Source: Desulfatibacillum sp. (lineage in GTDB: Bacteria > Desulfobacterota > Desulfobacteria > Desulfobacterales > SpSt-501). Taken from it: 64,000 bases of DNA. A program made the position numbers and the translations under genes. Location of the stretch: assembly GCA_020725555.1 (NCBI GenBank), contig DYEU01000032.1, positions 408,949 through 472,948 on the forward strand, given 5' to 3'. Below the pieces are notes generated by a model, which was not told the DNA's origin, did no database searches, and was given only the letters and a program-made list of their open reading frames with translations. Shown one piece after another: positions 9,131 through 22,058 of the stretch (its first letter is position 1; every line of letters begins with the position of its first letter).

Positions 9131-10238
9131 ATGAAGGCGCGGCTGATTCTTGCGGACGGCACCTGCTACGAGGGGCTCTCCTTCGGCCACCCGGGCGAAG
9201 CGGTCGGCGAGGTGGTTTTCCACACCGCGCTCTGCGGCTACCAGGAGATCCTGACCGACCCCTCCTACCACTTCCAGCTCGTGGCCATGACCTATCCCCA
9301 GATCGGCAACTACGGCGTGAACCCGAAAGATTTCGAGTCCCGCCGCATCTACGCCGCGGGCTTCATCATCCGCGAGCTGAGCCCCATCGTGAGCCACTGG
9401 CAGGCGAACCGCAGCCTCGACGAGTACCTGCGCCACCACGGCGTCCCCGGCATCCACGACATCGACACGCGGGCGCTCACGCGGCGCCTGCGGGACCGCG
9501 GCGCCCAGATGGGGATGATCACGACCTCGACCGAGCCGCTCGCCGACCTGCTCGCGCGGCTGCGGGCCGGCAAACCCCTCGTCGGCCGCGACATCGTGCA
9601 CGAGGTGACCACCCCCGCCCCCTACCGCTGGCCGATCGCAGAGGGGGACACGCAGGAGACCCCCCCCACGCGGAAGACCTTCCGCGTCGCGGTCTACGAC
9701 TACGGGGTCAAGTTCTCCATCCTGCGCTCGCTCAGGCGCTCGGGATGCCGGCTCCAGGTCTTCCCTGCGGCCACCCCGCCCGAGGAGATCCTCGCCTGGA
9801 ACCCCGACGGCATCTTCCTGTCGAACGGCCCCGGCGACCCTGAGCCCGTGGACTACGCCGTGCAGGCGGTGCGCAAGCTCCTCGGCCGCCGGCCCATCTT
9901 CGGCATCTGCCTCGGCCATCAGATCCTGGGGCTGGCGCTCGGCGGCCGCACCCGCAAGCTGAAATTCGGCCACCACGGGGCGAACCACCCCGTCAAGCAC
10001 CTGCCGACCGGGGCGATCGAGATCACCTCCCAGAACCACGGCTTCATCGTCGACATCGACAGCCTGCCCGCCGACGAGGTGGAGATCACGCACATCAACC
10101 TGAACGACCAGACCCTCGAGGGCTTCCGCCACAAGCGGCTTTCGGCCTTCTCGGTGCAGTACCACCCCGAGTCCGCGCCCGGCCCGCACGACAGCCAGTA
10201 CCTCTTCGACCATTTCATCCAGGAGATGGAGCGCTTCC

Positions 10239-10246
<8 letters not shown>
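9131..10246 (+). CDS. carA: Carbamoyl-phosphate synthase small subunit
   Basis: [15 protein letters not shown]...; GATase motif [16 protein letters not shown]. Confidence 0.97.
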
Positions 10247-13466
<3,220 letters not shown>

Positions 13467-13494
13467 AGACGGCGCAAAGAGGATGGGAGGCGCG

Positions 13495-14073
13495 ATGAAC
13501 GAAGGGTTGCCGGAGCCCCCGCCGGTTGCTTTGCCGGGGGAGAAACGGCCGCAGGTCGCTTACCCGGAGTCCCCAAACGGCGCCGAGACGCTCGACCTGC
13601 CGATCCGCAAGGCGCGCGTCGCGGACGTGGAGGCGATCCTCGCGCTCGTCAACGACTACGCCGCGCGCAACGTCATGCTGCCCCGCGGGCCGCAGTACCT
13701 CTACGAGAACATCCGCGATTTCGCCGTGGTCGTCGACGAGGAGGCGGGCGGGGCGATCGTCGCCTGCGGCAGCCTGCACGTCCTCTGGGAGGACATGGCC
13801 GAGGTGCGCTCGCTCGCCATCCACCCCGCCTACCAGAACCGGGGCCTGGGCCGCAGGCTCGTCGAGCACCTGAAAGCCGAGGCCCTCCGCCTCGGCATCC
13901 GCAGGCTCTTCACCTTCACGCTTTCGGAGGACTTTTTCGCGCGACTGGGCTTCGTGCGCAAGGGGCGCGAGGAGCTTCCCGCCAAGGTCTGGGGCGAGTG
14001 CAGCCGCTGCCCCAAGTATTTCCGCTGCGACGAGGTCGGCATGCTGCTCGATCTCGGAAAGGAGGACCCATGA
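13495..14073 (+). CDS. argA: GNAT N-acetyltransferase, ArgA-like (amino-acid N-acetyltransferase)
   Basis: IRKARVADVEAILALVNDYAARNVMLPRG...YQNRGLGRRLVEHL...CSRCPKYFRCDE; in arginine operon. Confidence 0.8.
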   Translation: MNEGLPEPPPVALPGEKRPQVAYPESPNGAETLDLPIRKARVADVEAILALVNDYAARNVMLPRGPQYLYENIRDFAVVVDEEAGGAIVACGSLHVLWEDMAEVRSLAIHPAYQNRGLGRRLVEHLKAEALRLGIRRLFTFTLSEDFFARLGFVRKGREELPAKVWGECSRCPKYFRCDEVGMLLDLGKEDP

Positions 14074-14633
14074 ACCGGATTCGAATCGCCCCCGGGGACG
14101 CCTACCCCGTTCCCTTGCCGATGACCCTCATCGGCGCGGTGGTCGAGGGAAGGGCCAATTTTCTCGCCGCCGCCTGGGTCACCCGCGTCACCCTGAAGCC
14201 GCCGATGATGCTCGCCGCGTTGGGCAGTCACCACACGAACCGGGGGATCGAGGAGCACGGGGAATTCAGCATCAACGTGCCCGATGTGGCGCTGCTCGCG
14301 AAGACCGACTACTGCGGCATCGTCTCGGGGAGGACGAAGGACAAATCCCGCCTCTTCGAGGTTTTCTTCGGCGCGCTCGCCCACGCCCCGCTGATCGCCG
14401 ACTGCCCGCTCGTCATGGCCTGCCGCTTGGCCGAGAAGGTCGCCCTTCCCGGCGACACGCTCTACATCGGCGAAGTGGTCGAGGCCTTCGCCGCCGAGCA
14501 CGCCTTGACCGAGGGGCGGCCGGACCTGCGCAAGATCGACCCCTTCGTCCTCTCCATGCCGGAAAACCGCTATTTCCGCATCGGGGAGCCCGTGGGGCGC
14601 GCCTGGAGCGCGGGGAAAGCCCTTTCCGGCTGA
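14070..14633 (+). CDS. Flavin reductase-like (FMN-binding split barrel) protein
   Basis: ANFLAAAWVTRVTLKPPMMLAALGSHHTNRGIEEHGEFSINVPD; ATGA overlap with upstream gene. Confidence 0.8.
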   Translation: MNRIRIAPGDAYPVPLPMTLIGAVVEGRANFLAAAWVTRVTLKPPMMLAALGSHHTNRGIEEHGEFSINVPDVALLAKTDYCGIVSGRTKDKSRLFEVFFGALAHAPLIADCPLVMACRLAEKVALPGDTLYIGEVVEAFAAEHALTEGRPDLRKIDPFVLSMPENRYFRIGEPVGRAWSAGKALSG

Positions 14634-14667
14634 TCCGCGGAAAGCCCCCCCGGCGCGCCGCGTGCGC

Positions 14668-15792
14668 TCAGAAGCCGGGGATCTGCCGGGGGAAGTAGTC
14701 CTCGAGGCTCCCCTCGCGGTAGACGTCCGCCGTGGCGCAGTGGAGCCCTCCGCCGAAGGCCGCCACGTCCCAGAACGGCACGGGGATCACCTCGAACCCC
14801 AGCCGGTCGAGCTGCTCCATCTGCTCCACTTCCGAGGCCTCGACGCAGACCGTCTTGGGGTCGAGGACGAGCACGTTCATCGAGAGCCACACGCTGCAGA
14901 AGGAGAGCTTCGCCTTCTTGTCGTGGGCGGGTTTGGCGCACTCGACGATTTCCCAGCCGTTTTTGCGGAAAAGCTCGATCATCTCGGGGGTGAGCGGCTT
15001 GCGCACGCGGTTGGAGAGGGCCAGCCCCGGCCGCAGCGGCACGAAGGTCGCGTCGATGTGCATCGGTTGGTCTTCCTGAAAGATCACGGAGTGGATGCGG
15101 TGGCCGGAGAAGTGGCGCCGCAGCCAGTCGATCCCGGCGGCGTTCGTGACCGTGGACTGCTGGACGAAGAGGTCGCGACCGCAGCGGGCGACGTCGGCGG
15201 CGTCGAAGCAGGGCTCGACCTCGGTGAGGATCCAGTCGCGCCGCCGGGTGCGCTCGAGTTTTTCCTCCTCGCTCAGGCTGTGGAAGATCTTCCAGTAGTC
15301 CTTCTTGTAGGTGCGCTCGGTCAGCCGCGGCTTGGGGGCGGCCTCCCAGCGGAACTCGGGGTCCTCGCGGAAGTAGCGCTCGAGGAGCGGCCGGTAGGCG
15401 AGGTACTCGAACCAGCGGCTGCGGTAGGACATGGTCGCCTCGAGGATCTCGTGGCCGACCGTGAGCAGGACGTCGCGCGGCGGCATGCAGCCGAACATGC
15501 TCTCCTGCCGCCAGTCGGGGGTCTCGACCGGCCGGCTGAAGTCGAGCGGGGTGGGGCGGTCGACGCGGATGCCCCGCCGTTCGAGCAGGGCGGCGAAGTG
15601 GTCGAGCTGCTCGTTCGCCTTGTCTTCCATCTCCTTGGGGAGCCTGCCCCAGCTCCCGCGCGGGAAGCCGTACTCGGGCCAGTCGCGGTCGACGGCGGGC
15701 TCGGGGGCCTGAACCATGGTGCCGTCGGCGCGGCCGACGATGACGTGCCGCAGGGGGTCCCATTCGTTCCAGGAGCAAACCTTGGTGTGCAT
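14668..15792 (-). CDS. Amidinotransferase (glycine/inosamine amidinotransferase-like)
   Basis: KVCSWNEWDPLRHVIVGRADG; EDQPMHIDATFVPLRPG; GGGLHCATADVYREG (catalytic Cys loop). Confidence 0.85.
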   Translation of the reverse strand: MHTKVCSWNEWDPLRHVIVGRADGTMVQAPEPAVDRDWPEYGFPRGSWGRLPKEMEDKANEQLDHFAALLERRGIRVDRPTPLDFSRPVETPDWRQESMFGCMPPRDVLLTVGHEILEATMSYRSRWFEYLAYRPLLERYFREDPEFRWEAAPKPRLTERTYKKDYWKIFHSLSEEEKLERTRRRDWILTEVEPCFDAADVARCGRDLFVQQSTVTNAAGIDWLRRHFSGHRIHSVIFQEDQPMHIDATFVPLRPGLALSNRVRKPLTPEMIELFRKNGWEIVECAKPAHDKKAKLSFCSVWLSMNVLVLDPKTVCVEASEVEQMEQLDRLGFEVIPVPFWDVAAFGGGLHCATADVYREGSLEDYFPRQIPGF

Positions 15793-15907
15793 GGCGATAT
15801 CCTTTCGTTCGGGCTTGGTTCCGCGTCCACCGCCCGGCGGCGACGGCGGCCTGGGCGGCGGCCTCGGCAAGACGGGGGTGGCGTTCGCAACGGACGGGGG
15901 GTGCGGT

Positions 15908-16414
15908 TCAGGGCCCTTTGAGGTGTTTCACGAGATGGCCCAGTTCCGGGAAGATGAGCCGCTCGCAGGCGAGCCGGCAGGCGCCCAGGCTGCCCGGCAT
16001 GCAGAAGACGGCCGTGTGGCCGATGACCCCGGCGGTGGCGCGCGAGAGCATCGCCGCCGGGCCGATCTCCTGCAGGCTGAGTTGGGCGAAGAGCGGGCCG
16101 AAGGCGCTCAGCGTCTTCGTGAAAAGCGGCGCCAGGGCCTCGATGGTCACATCCTGCGGGGTGATGCCCGTCCCGCCGGTGACGAGGAGGACCTCGATCC
16201 CGGGGGTTTCGCTGATTTCGCGCACGGTCATGGCCAGGGCGGCGGCGTCGTCGGGGACCACGCGGTGCAGGGCCACGCGGTGTCCGCGGGCCTCGGCCGC
16301 CTGGCGGATCCAGCGGCCGCTTTCGTCCTCGGCAAGCGTCCGGGTCGTGGAGACGCTGAGAACGGCGACGGTCACGCTACGGGGGGCCCCGTGCTTGTGC
16401 TCGGCGGTACCCAT
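15908..16414 (-). CDS. moaB: Molybdenum cofactor biosynthesis protein MoaB/Mog family
   Basis: VAVLSVSTTRTLAEDESGRWI; LLVTGGTGITPQDVT. Confidence 0.88.
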   Translation of the reverse strand: MGTAEHKHGAPRSVTVAVLSVSTTRTLAEDESGRWIRQAAEARGHRVALHRVVPDDAAALAMTVREISETPGIEVLLVTGGTGITPQDVTIEALAPLFTKTLSAFGPLFAQLSLQEIGPAAMLSRATAGVIGHTAVFCMPGSLGACRLACERLIFPELGHLVKHLKGP

Positions 16415-16509
16415 GGTCGGCTGTCCTTTCCAGAACCCTCGATCGAGGGCGACGGCCCCTGGATGTATCCCAAAAGGTGCCCGGGAATCAATCCGATTCA
16501 TGGCGGTCC

Positions 16510-16538
16510 TTGAACTCGGCGGACGGCTCGACTATCCT
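16510..16538 (+). promoter_or_regulatory. sigma70-like promoter for mobA
   Basis: TTGAAC-N17-TATCCT. Confidence 0.4.
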
Positions 16539-16560
16539 CGGCCGCGTGGGGGAGGGGCCC

Positions 16561-17181
16561 ATGTCTCAGCCCTGCACGGGCGTCATTCTGGCCGGCGGCT
16601 TGAGCACCCGCTACGGCGGCTGCAACAAGGCCCTGCTGCGGGTGGGGGGGGTGCGCATTCTCGACCGCCTCTTCGAGGCCTTCGAGGGCCTCTTCGACGA
16701 GATCATCCTGGTCACCAACCGCCCCGAGGAGTTCCTCGCCTGGGACGCCCTCATCGTGACCGACCTCTTTCCCGTGCGCAGCTCGCTCACCGGGATCCAC
16801 ACGGGGCTTTTCTACGCCGGCCGGCCCCATGCCTTCGTCGCCGCCTGTGACACGCCCTTTTTGCAGCGCGGGGTGATCGAGGCCGTCCTGGAAAGGATCG
16901 AGCCCGCCGTGGATCTCGTCATCCCCCACACCGCCGCGGGCCTCGAGCCGCTTTGCGCGGCCTACTCGAAGCGCTGCCTGCGGGCCGTGGAGGACCATCT
17001 CCGGCGGGGGCTCTTCAAGATCCAGTGGGCGCTTGCGGGCAAGAGGATCCGCGAGATCCCCGAGGAGGTCCTGCGGAGAAGCGACCCCGACCTGCGCTCT
17101 TTCTTCAACGTCAACACCCCCGAGGACCTCGCCCGGGCCGAGGCCCTCCTCGCGGGCACACCGGCGGGAGGCGGGGCGTGA
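16561..17181 (+). CDS. mobA: Molybdenum cofactor guanylyltransferase
   Basis: TGVILAGGLSTRYGGCNKALLRVGG; ACDTPFL. Confidence 0.88.
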   Translation: MSQPCTGVILAGGLSTRYGGCNKALLRVGGVRILDRLFEAFEGLFDEIILVTNRPEEFLAWDALIVTDLFPVRSSLTGIHTGLFYAGRPHAFVAACDTPFLQRGVIEAVLERIEPAVDLVIPHTAAGLEPLCAAYSKRCLRAVEDHLRRGLFKIQWALAGKRIREIPEEVLRRSDPDLRSFFNVNTPEDLARAEALLAGTPAGGGA

Positions 17182-17537
17182 ACCTGCAGGCGCTCGTGGA
17201 GAGGATCCGCAGCCGCCCCGACTTCCCCCGCGCGGGCATGATCCTCGTGCACAACGGGGTCGTGCGCGAGACCGCCCGCGACGGAAGGCGCGTGCGGAGC
17301 CTTCGCGTCGCCGTGGACCGCGAGCGCCTCGCGCTCCTGCTCGAGCGGCAGCGGCGCCGCCCCGGCATCCTCGACGTGCAGGTCGAGATCGCCGAGGGCC
17401 GCGAGCTCGCCGTGGGCGAGGACGTGATGCTGCTCGCCGTGGCGGGTGACGTGCGCGAAAACGTGATCGCCGTTCTGGCCGAGACCCTCGAGCTCATCAA
17501 AACCACGATCACGCACAAAGTCGAGACCTTCGCCTGA
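17178..17537 (+). CDS. moaE: MoaE-like molybdopterin synthase catalytic subunit, short (119 aa, GTG start)
   Basis: GMILVHNGVVRETARDGRRVRSLRV...; GTGA overlap with mobA. Confidence 0.65.
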   Translation: MNLQALVERIRSRPDFPRAGMILVHNGVVRETARDGRRVRSLRVAVDRERLALLLERQRRRPGILDVQVEIAEGRELAVGEDVMLLAVAGDVRENVIAVLAETLELIKTTITHKVETFA

Positions 17538-17542
17538 AGACA

Positions 17543-17944
17543 TCAGGCGAAGGCCCTCCCCGCCAGGAAGCCCGCCGCGGCGACGAGCGTGGTCAGGACC
17601 GTTCCCCACGCCAGGTCCACGACCGTCACGACGAGCGGCCAGTCGCGCGCGGTGGCGAGGTTGGTGAGGTCGTAGGTCGCGTAGGCGACCAGGCCGAAGA
17701 GCGCGCCGCGGGCGAGGGTGCGGCCGAGCGCGCCGGCCTCGAGCCCCGGCAGGACGACGAAGACGAGGATCCCCAGGATGAAGAGCAGGTAGAAGAGGAT
17801 CGCCGCCGCCCAGTTGGGCTCCGCCGCGAGCCAGTGCCCCAGGTGCTTGCGGTAGAAGCCCCGGGCGACCCAGCCCAGCCAGAGCATGTCCACGGCGAAG
17901 AACACGACCAGCATCGCCGCATAGACCTTGAGCGTGTAAGCCAT
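17543..17944 (-). CDS. DUF2177 family membrane protein
   Basis: FFAVDMLWLGWVARGFYRKHLG...LVAYATYDLTNLATARDWP. Confidence 0.8.
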   Translation of the reverse strand: MAYTLKVYAAMLVVFFAVDMLWLGWVARGFYRKHLGHWLAAEPNWAAAILFYLLFILGILVFVVLPGLEAGALGRTLARGALFGLVAYATYDLTNLATARDWPLVVTVVDLAWGTVLTTLVAAAGFLAGRAFA

Positions 17945-18055
17945 CTTCGGGTTCTCCTTCCGCACGGGCTGCATTAAGGCCAAAAGATGCGACGGCTCGG
18001 GCGGAAGGCAACACCCGCCGGAGGAAACGCACCTCAGGGGCGGCCTCGATGGCGG

Positions 18056-20182
18056 TCAGGCGCCCGGCGGGGGGGCCTCGTCGGCGATGGGGGAGGCCAC
18101 CGCCGCCAGGGTCTCCAGGCGGTGGTGGCAGAGGATCCGGTGCCCCGGCAGAGGCTCGAGCACGGGGGGGGCGACCGTACGGCAGATCTCCCCCAGCAGC
18201 CGCGGGCAGCGGCCCTGGAAGCGGCATCCCCGGCCGGCGAACTCCGGCGCGGGCCCCTCTTCCCGCAGCCGAATGCGCGCGCGCTCGCCGTCGATCCGCG
18301 GGACGGCGGACAGCAGGGCCTCGGTGTAGGGATGGAAGGGGGGGCGGAGCACCTGGGCGATCGTTCCTTCCTCGCAGATTCCTCCGCGGTACATCACCAT
18401 CACGCGGTGGGCGAGGTGGGCGACGACCGAGAGGTCGTGGGTGATGAAGAGAAAGGCGAGCCCCAGCTCCCGGCGCAGGTCTTCGAGCAGGTTGAGCACG
18501 GCCGCCTGCACGGAGACGTCGAGCGCCGATACGGCCTCGTCGCAGACGAGGAAACGCGGGGAGGTGGCGAGCGCGCGGGCGATGCCGACCCGCTGCTTTT
18601 CCCCGCCGCTCAATTGGTGCGGGTAGCGCGAGGCATAGGACGGCGCAAGGCGCACCATGTCCAGGAGTTCCCCCACGCGCCGGCGGAGCCCGGCGCCCGA
18701 GGCGATCCGGAAGCGCTCGAGGGGACGGCCGATGATCTCGCCCACGGTCTTGCGCGGGTTGAGGGAGGAGTCCGGGTTCTGAAAGACGATCTGGGCCGCC
18801 CGCCGCACCGGCCGCAGCTCCCTTTCGGGGGCCCGGGCGATGGCGCGGCCGTCGATTACGATCTCGCCCCCGTCGGGGTCGATCAGCCGCAGGATCGTGC
18901 GGCCCAGCGTGGTTTTGCCGCACCCCGACTCGCCCACGAGCCCGAGAACCTCGCCGGCGGCGATCGCCAGCGAGACGCCGTCGAGCGCCCGCAGAAATTT
19001 CGGCTCCCACGCGGGGCGGGGCCACCCCTGGCCTCCGGGTTTTTCCCAGACCAGCGCGTCCCAGAACCCCCCCAGCCGGTAGCGCTTCCTCAGATCGCGG
19101 ACGATCACCAGCGGCGCGACGGCCTGATCCGCCGGCTCGTCCCCCCGTGCGGCGGGCCTCCCGTTCCCGCCCGCGGCCTCCTCCCAGGCAACACCCCGGA
19201 TCTCCTGCGCCTTCCAGCAGCGGACCGAACGCTCCGGGCCGGGGGAGGAAAGCAGGGGCGACTGCTCGCCGCAGCGTTTGTCGCCGTAGGGGCAGCGCGG
19301 GTGGAACAGGCACCCCGGCGGCGGCTTTTCCAGGTCGGGGAGGGTGCCCGGGATCGGGGAGAGGCGCTTGCGGGAGCCGAGGGCGAGCCGCGGCAGGCTG
19401 GCGAGCAGGCCGCGCGTGTAGGGGTGGGCCGGGTCGCGGAAGACGGCTTTCGTGGGGCCCGTCTCGCAGACCTCCCCCGCGTAGAGGATGCAGACCGAGT
19501 CGCACAGGCGATGGATGACGCCCAGGTTGTGGGAGATGAAGAGGATGGAAAGCCGTCGGGATCGGCGCAGGCTCTCGAGCAGGTCGAGGATCTGGGCCTC
19601 GATGGTGACGTCGAGGGCGGTGGTGGGCTCATCCAGGATGAGCAGTTCGGGTTCGGCGGCGAGGGCCGTGGCGATCAGGGCCCGCTGCTGCATGCCGCCC
19701 GAGAGCTGGTGGGGATAGGAACGGGCGACGACCTCCGGCCGGGGGATCCCCACCTGGTGAAGAAGGCCGATCGCCGCGGCGAGGGCCTCGGATTCCGCAA
19801 GCCCCCGGTGGAAGACCATGGGCTCGGCCACCTGGCGCCCGACCGGGAGCGAGGGGTTGAGCGCCGTGAAGGGGTCCTGGAAGACGATCGCCATCGCGCC
19901 GCCGCGAAGCCGCCGCCTTTCCTCGGGCGAAAGGGAAAGAAGATCCCGGCCCCCGAAGCGCAGCCGGCGCGCGGAAAGGGCGGCCTCCGGGCCGAGGAGG
20001 CCCAGGAGGGCGAGGGCGACCGTGCTCTTGCCCGACCCGGATTCGCCCGCCAGCCCCAGGGCCTCCCCCGGCTGCAGGCGGAAGGAGACCCCGCTCAGGG
20101 CCCGCAGCGTGCCCCCGGCGGTGGCGTAGGAGACACAGAGCCCCTCGATCTCGAGAAGGGGGGGGGAGGGCGGGGAGGCCAT
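18056..20182 (-). CDS. Peptide ABC transporter, two ATP-binding domains fused (DppD-DppF)
   Basis: Two Walker A motifs ([18 protein letters not shown]) and two signature motifs ([16 protein letters not shown]). Confidence 0.92.
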   Translation of the reverse strand: MASPPSPPLLEIEGLCVSYATAGGTLRALSGVSFRLQPGEALGLAGESGSGKSTVALALLGLLGPEAALSARRLRFGGRDLLSLSPEERRRLRGGAMAIVFQDPFTALNPSLPVGRQVAEPMVFHRGLAESEALAAAIGLLHQVGIPRPEVVARSYPHQLSGGMQQRALIATALAAEPELLILDEPTTALDVTIEAQILDLLESLRRSRRLSILFISHNLGVIHRLCDSVCILYAGEVCETGPTKAVFRDPAHPYTRGLLASLPRLALGSRKRLSPIPGTLPDLEKPPPGCLFHPRCPYGDKRCGEQSPLLSSPGPERSVRCWKAQEIRGVAWEEAAGGNGRPAARGDEPADQAVAPLVIVRDLRKRYRLGGFWDALVWEKPGGQGWPRPAWEPKFLRALDGVSLAIAAGEVLGLVGESGCGKTTLGRTILRLIDPDGGEIVIDGRAIARAPERELRPVRRAAQIVFQNPDSSLNPRKTVGEIIGRPLERFRIASGAGLRRRVGELLDMVRLAPSYASRYPHQLSGGEKQRVGIARALATSPRFLVCDEAVSALDVSVQAAVLNLLEDLRRELGLAFLFITHDLSVVAHLAHRVMVMYRGGICEEGTIAQVLRPPFHPYTEALLSAVPRIDGERARIRLREEGPAPEFAGRGCRFQGRCPRLLGEICRTVAPPVLEPLPGHRILCHHRLETLAAVASPIADEAPPPGA

Positions 20183-21033
20183 CAGGCGCCTCCGTGGCGA
20201 AGCCGGGGGTCGAGCCATTCCCGCAGGCCGTCGCCCAGGAGGTTGATCCCCACGACGGTGAGGCACATGACGAGCCCCGGGAAGACCGCCATCCACCAGG
20301 CCTGGTCGAGGTAGGAGCGGGCCTCGCTGATCATGAGGCCCCAGTCCGAGCTGGGCGGTTGGGCGCCCATGCCCAGAAAGGAGAGGGCGGCGCCGAGGAG
20401 AATCGCGAAAGTGACCCGCAGGCTTGCCTCCACGATGATCGGCGGCCAGGCGTTCGGCAGGATTTCGCGGAAGAGAATGTAGCCGGCGTTTTCCCCGCGG
20501 GCGCGGGCGGCGAGGATGAACTCCTCCTGGGCGAGCTCGAGGGTGACCGAGCGGGTGACGCGGACGATCGCCGGGATGTAGACGATGCCTACGGCGAGCA
20601 CCGTTTTCCAGAGGCTGGGCGGGGTGACCGCCAGGATGAGCAGCCCGAGGATGACCGGCGGGAAAGACATCAGCAGATCCATGAGGCGCATGAGCCACTC
20701 GTCGATCCGGCCGCGGAAGAAGCCGGCGGTCAACCCGAGGGCGACGCCGCAGAAGAGGCTCACCGCGGTCGCCGCGACCCCCATGAAGAGGGAAATCCGG
20801 GATCCTGCCAAGACGCGGCTGAAGACGTCGCGGCCGTACTCGTCGGTGCCGAACCAGTAGACGGCGTCCGGCGCCTTCAGACGGTCGCGGATGTGGAACT
20901 CGTCGTAGGGGAACGGGGCGACCCAGGGCCCGACCAGCGCCGCTGCGGCGATCACCAGCACGAGGGCGGCGCCGGCGAGGAGGTTTCCGGGGAGGCGGCG
21001 TCGCGCGCCGGGCTCAGGAGGTCCTGCGGGCAT
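20182..21033 (-). CDS. dppC: Peptide ABC transporter permease (DppC-like)
   Basis: YWFGTDEYGRDVFSRVLAGSRISLFMG. Confidence 0.93.
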   Translation of the reverse strand: MPAGPPEPGARRRLPGNLLAGAALVLVIAAAALVGPWVAPFPYDEFHIRDRLKAPDAVYWFGTDEYGRDVFSRVLAGSRISLFMGVAATAVSLFCGVALGLTAGFFRGRIDEWLMRLMDLLMSFPPVILGLLILAVTPPSLWKTVLAVGIVYIPAIVRVTRSVTLELAQEEFILAARARGENAGYILFREILPNAWPPIIVEASLRVTFAILLGAALSFLGMGAQPPSSDWGLMISEARSYLDQAWWMAVFPGLVMCLTVVGINLLGDGLREWLDPRLRHGGA

Positions 21034-21970
21034 AGCGGATCCGGGGGTTCAGGGCGGCGTAGAGCAGGTCGGCCGCAAGGTTGGCGAGGCAATAGATGGC
21101 CGTGATGACCAGCAGCGTGGCCTGGATGAGCGGCAAGTCCCGGCGCTCGATGGCGAAGGCGACCAGCCGGCCGAGCCCGGGGAAGGCGAAGACGGTTTCC
21201 ACGACGACGATCCCGCCGAAGAGCCAGCCCACGTCGATCGCCAGCACCGTGATCGTGGGCAGCAGCGCGTTCCGCAGGGCGTGCCGGAAGAGGATCACCC
21301 GTTCCGGCAGGCCCTTGGCGCGGGCGGCGAGCACGTAGCGGGAGCGCAGGGTCTCGAGCATGGAGGAGCGCGTGAGGCGGGAGATGTGGGCGATCAGCGT
21401 GAAGGTGAGGGTCAGGGTGGGGCCGATCAGGCGGGAGAACCAGCTCCAGAGGCCCTCGTCTAGGGGGCTGTAGCCGGCCGAGGGAAGCCACCCCAGAAAG
21501 CGGGCGAAGACGAGGATGAAGACGATCCCCCAGAAAAACTCGGGCACGGAGATGCCGAGGTAGGAAAAGACCGAGACGGCATGGTCGACCGGCCGGTTCT
21601 TGCGGACCGCGGCGATCACGCCGAGGAGGATGCCGGCCGAGGCCACGAGAACGAAACTCAGGCAGGCCAAAATCGCCGAACGGCCGAGCGCCTCGGAGAG
21701 CAACGGCCCGATCGGCCGTTCCATGATGAGCGACTGGCCGAAATCCCCCCGGATCAGGTTCGAAAACCAGCGGCCGTATTGAACGGCCAGGGGGTCTTTC
21801 AGCCCGAGCTTCGTCTCGACCGCCTCGATCGCATCGGCGGTGGCGAACTGCCCGAGGATCATGCGCGCCACGTTCCCCGGCAGCACCTGGGTGATGGCGA
21901 ACAGCAAAACGGACATCACCCAGAGCAGAAGGACGATCAGGGCGAGCCGCCGCAGCGTGTAGAGGATCAT
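21014..21970 (-). CDS. dppB: Peptide ABC transporter permease (DppB-like)
   Basis: MILYTLRRLALIVLLLWVMSVLLFAITQVLPG. Confidence 0.93.
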   Translation of the reverse strand: MILYTLRRLALIVLLLWVMSVLLFAITQVLPGNVARMILGQFATADAIEAVETKLGLKDPLAVQYGRWFSNLIRGDFGQSLIMERPIGPLLSEALGRSAILACLSFVLVASAGILLGVIAAVRKNRPVDHAVSVFSYLGISVPEFFWGIVFILVFARFLGWLPSAGYSPLDEGLWSWFSRLIGPTLTLTFTLIAHISRLTRSSMLETLRSRYVLAARAKGLPERVILFRHALRNALLPTITVLAIDVGWLFGGIVVVETVFAFPGLGRLVAFAIERRDLPLIQATLLVITAIYCLANLAADLLYAALNPRIRYARRTS

Positions 21971-22058
21971 GGCGCAACGCCTGCGGCCGGGGGGCCGGCG
22001 CGCAAGGACTTCCCCCGGCGGGGCGGGGGGGCCCCGCCCCGCCGGGCTCCGGAGCGGA

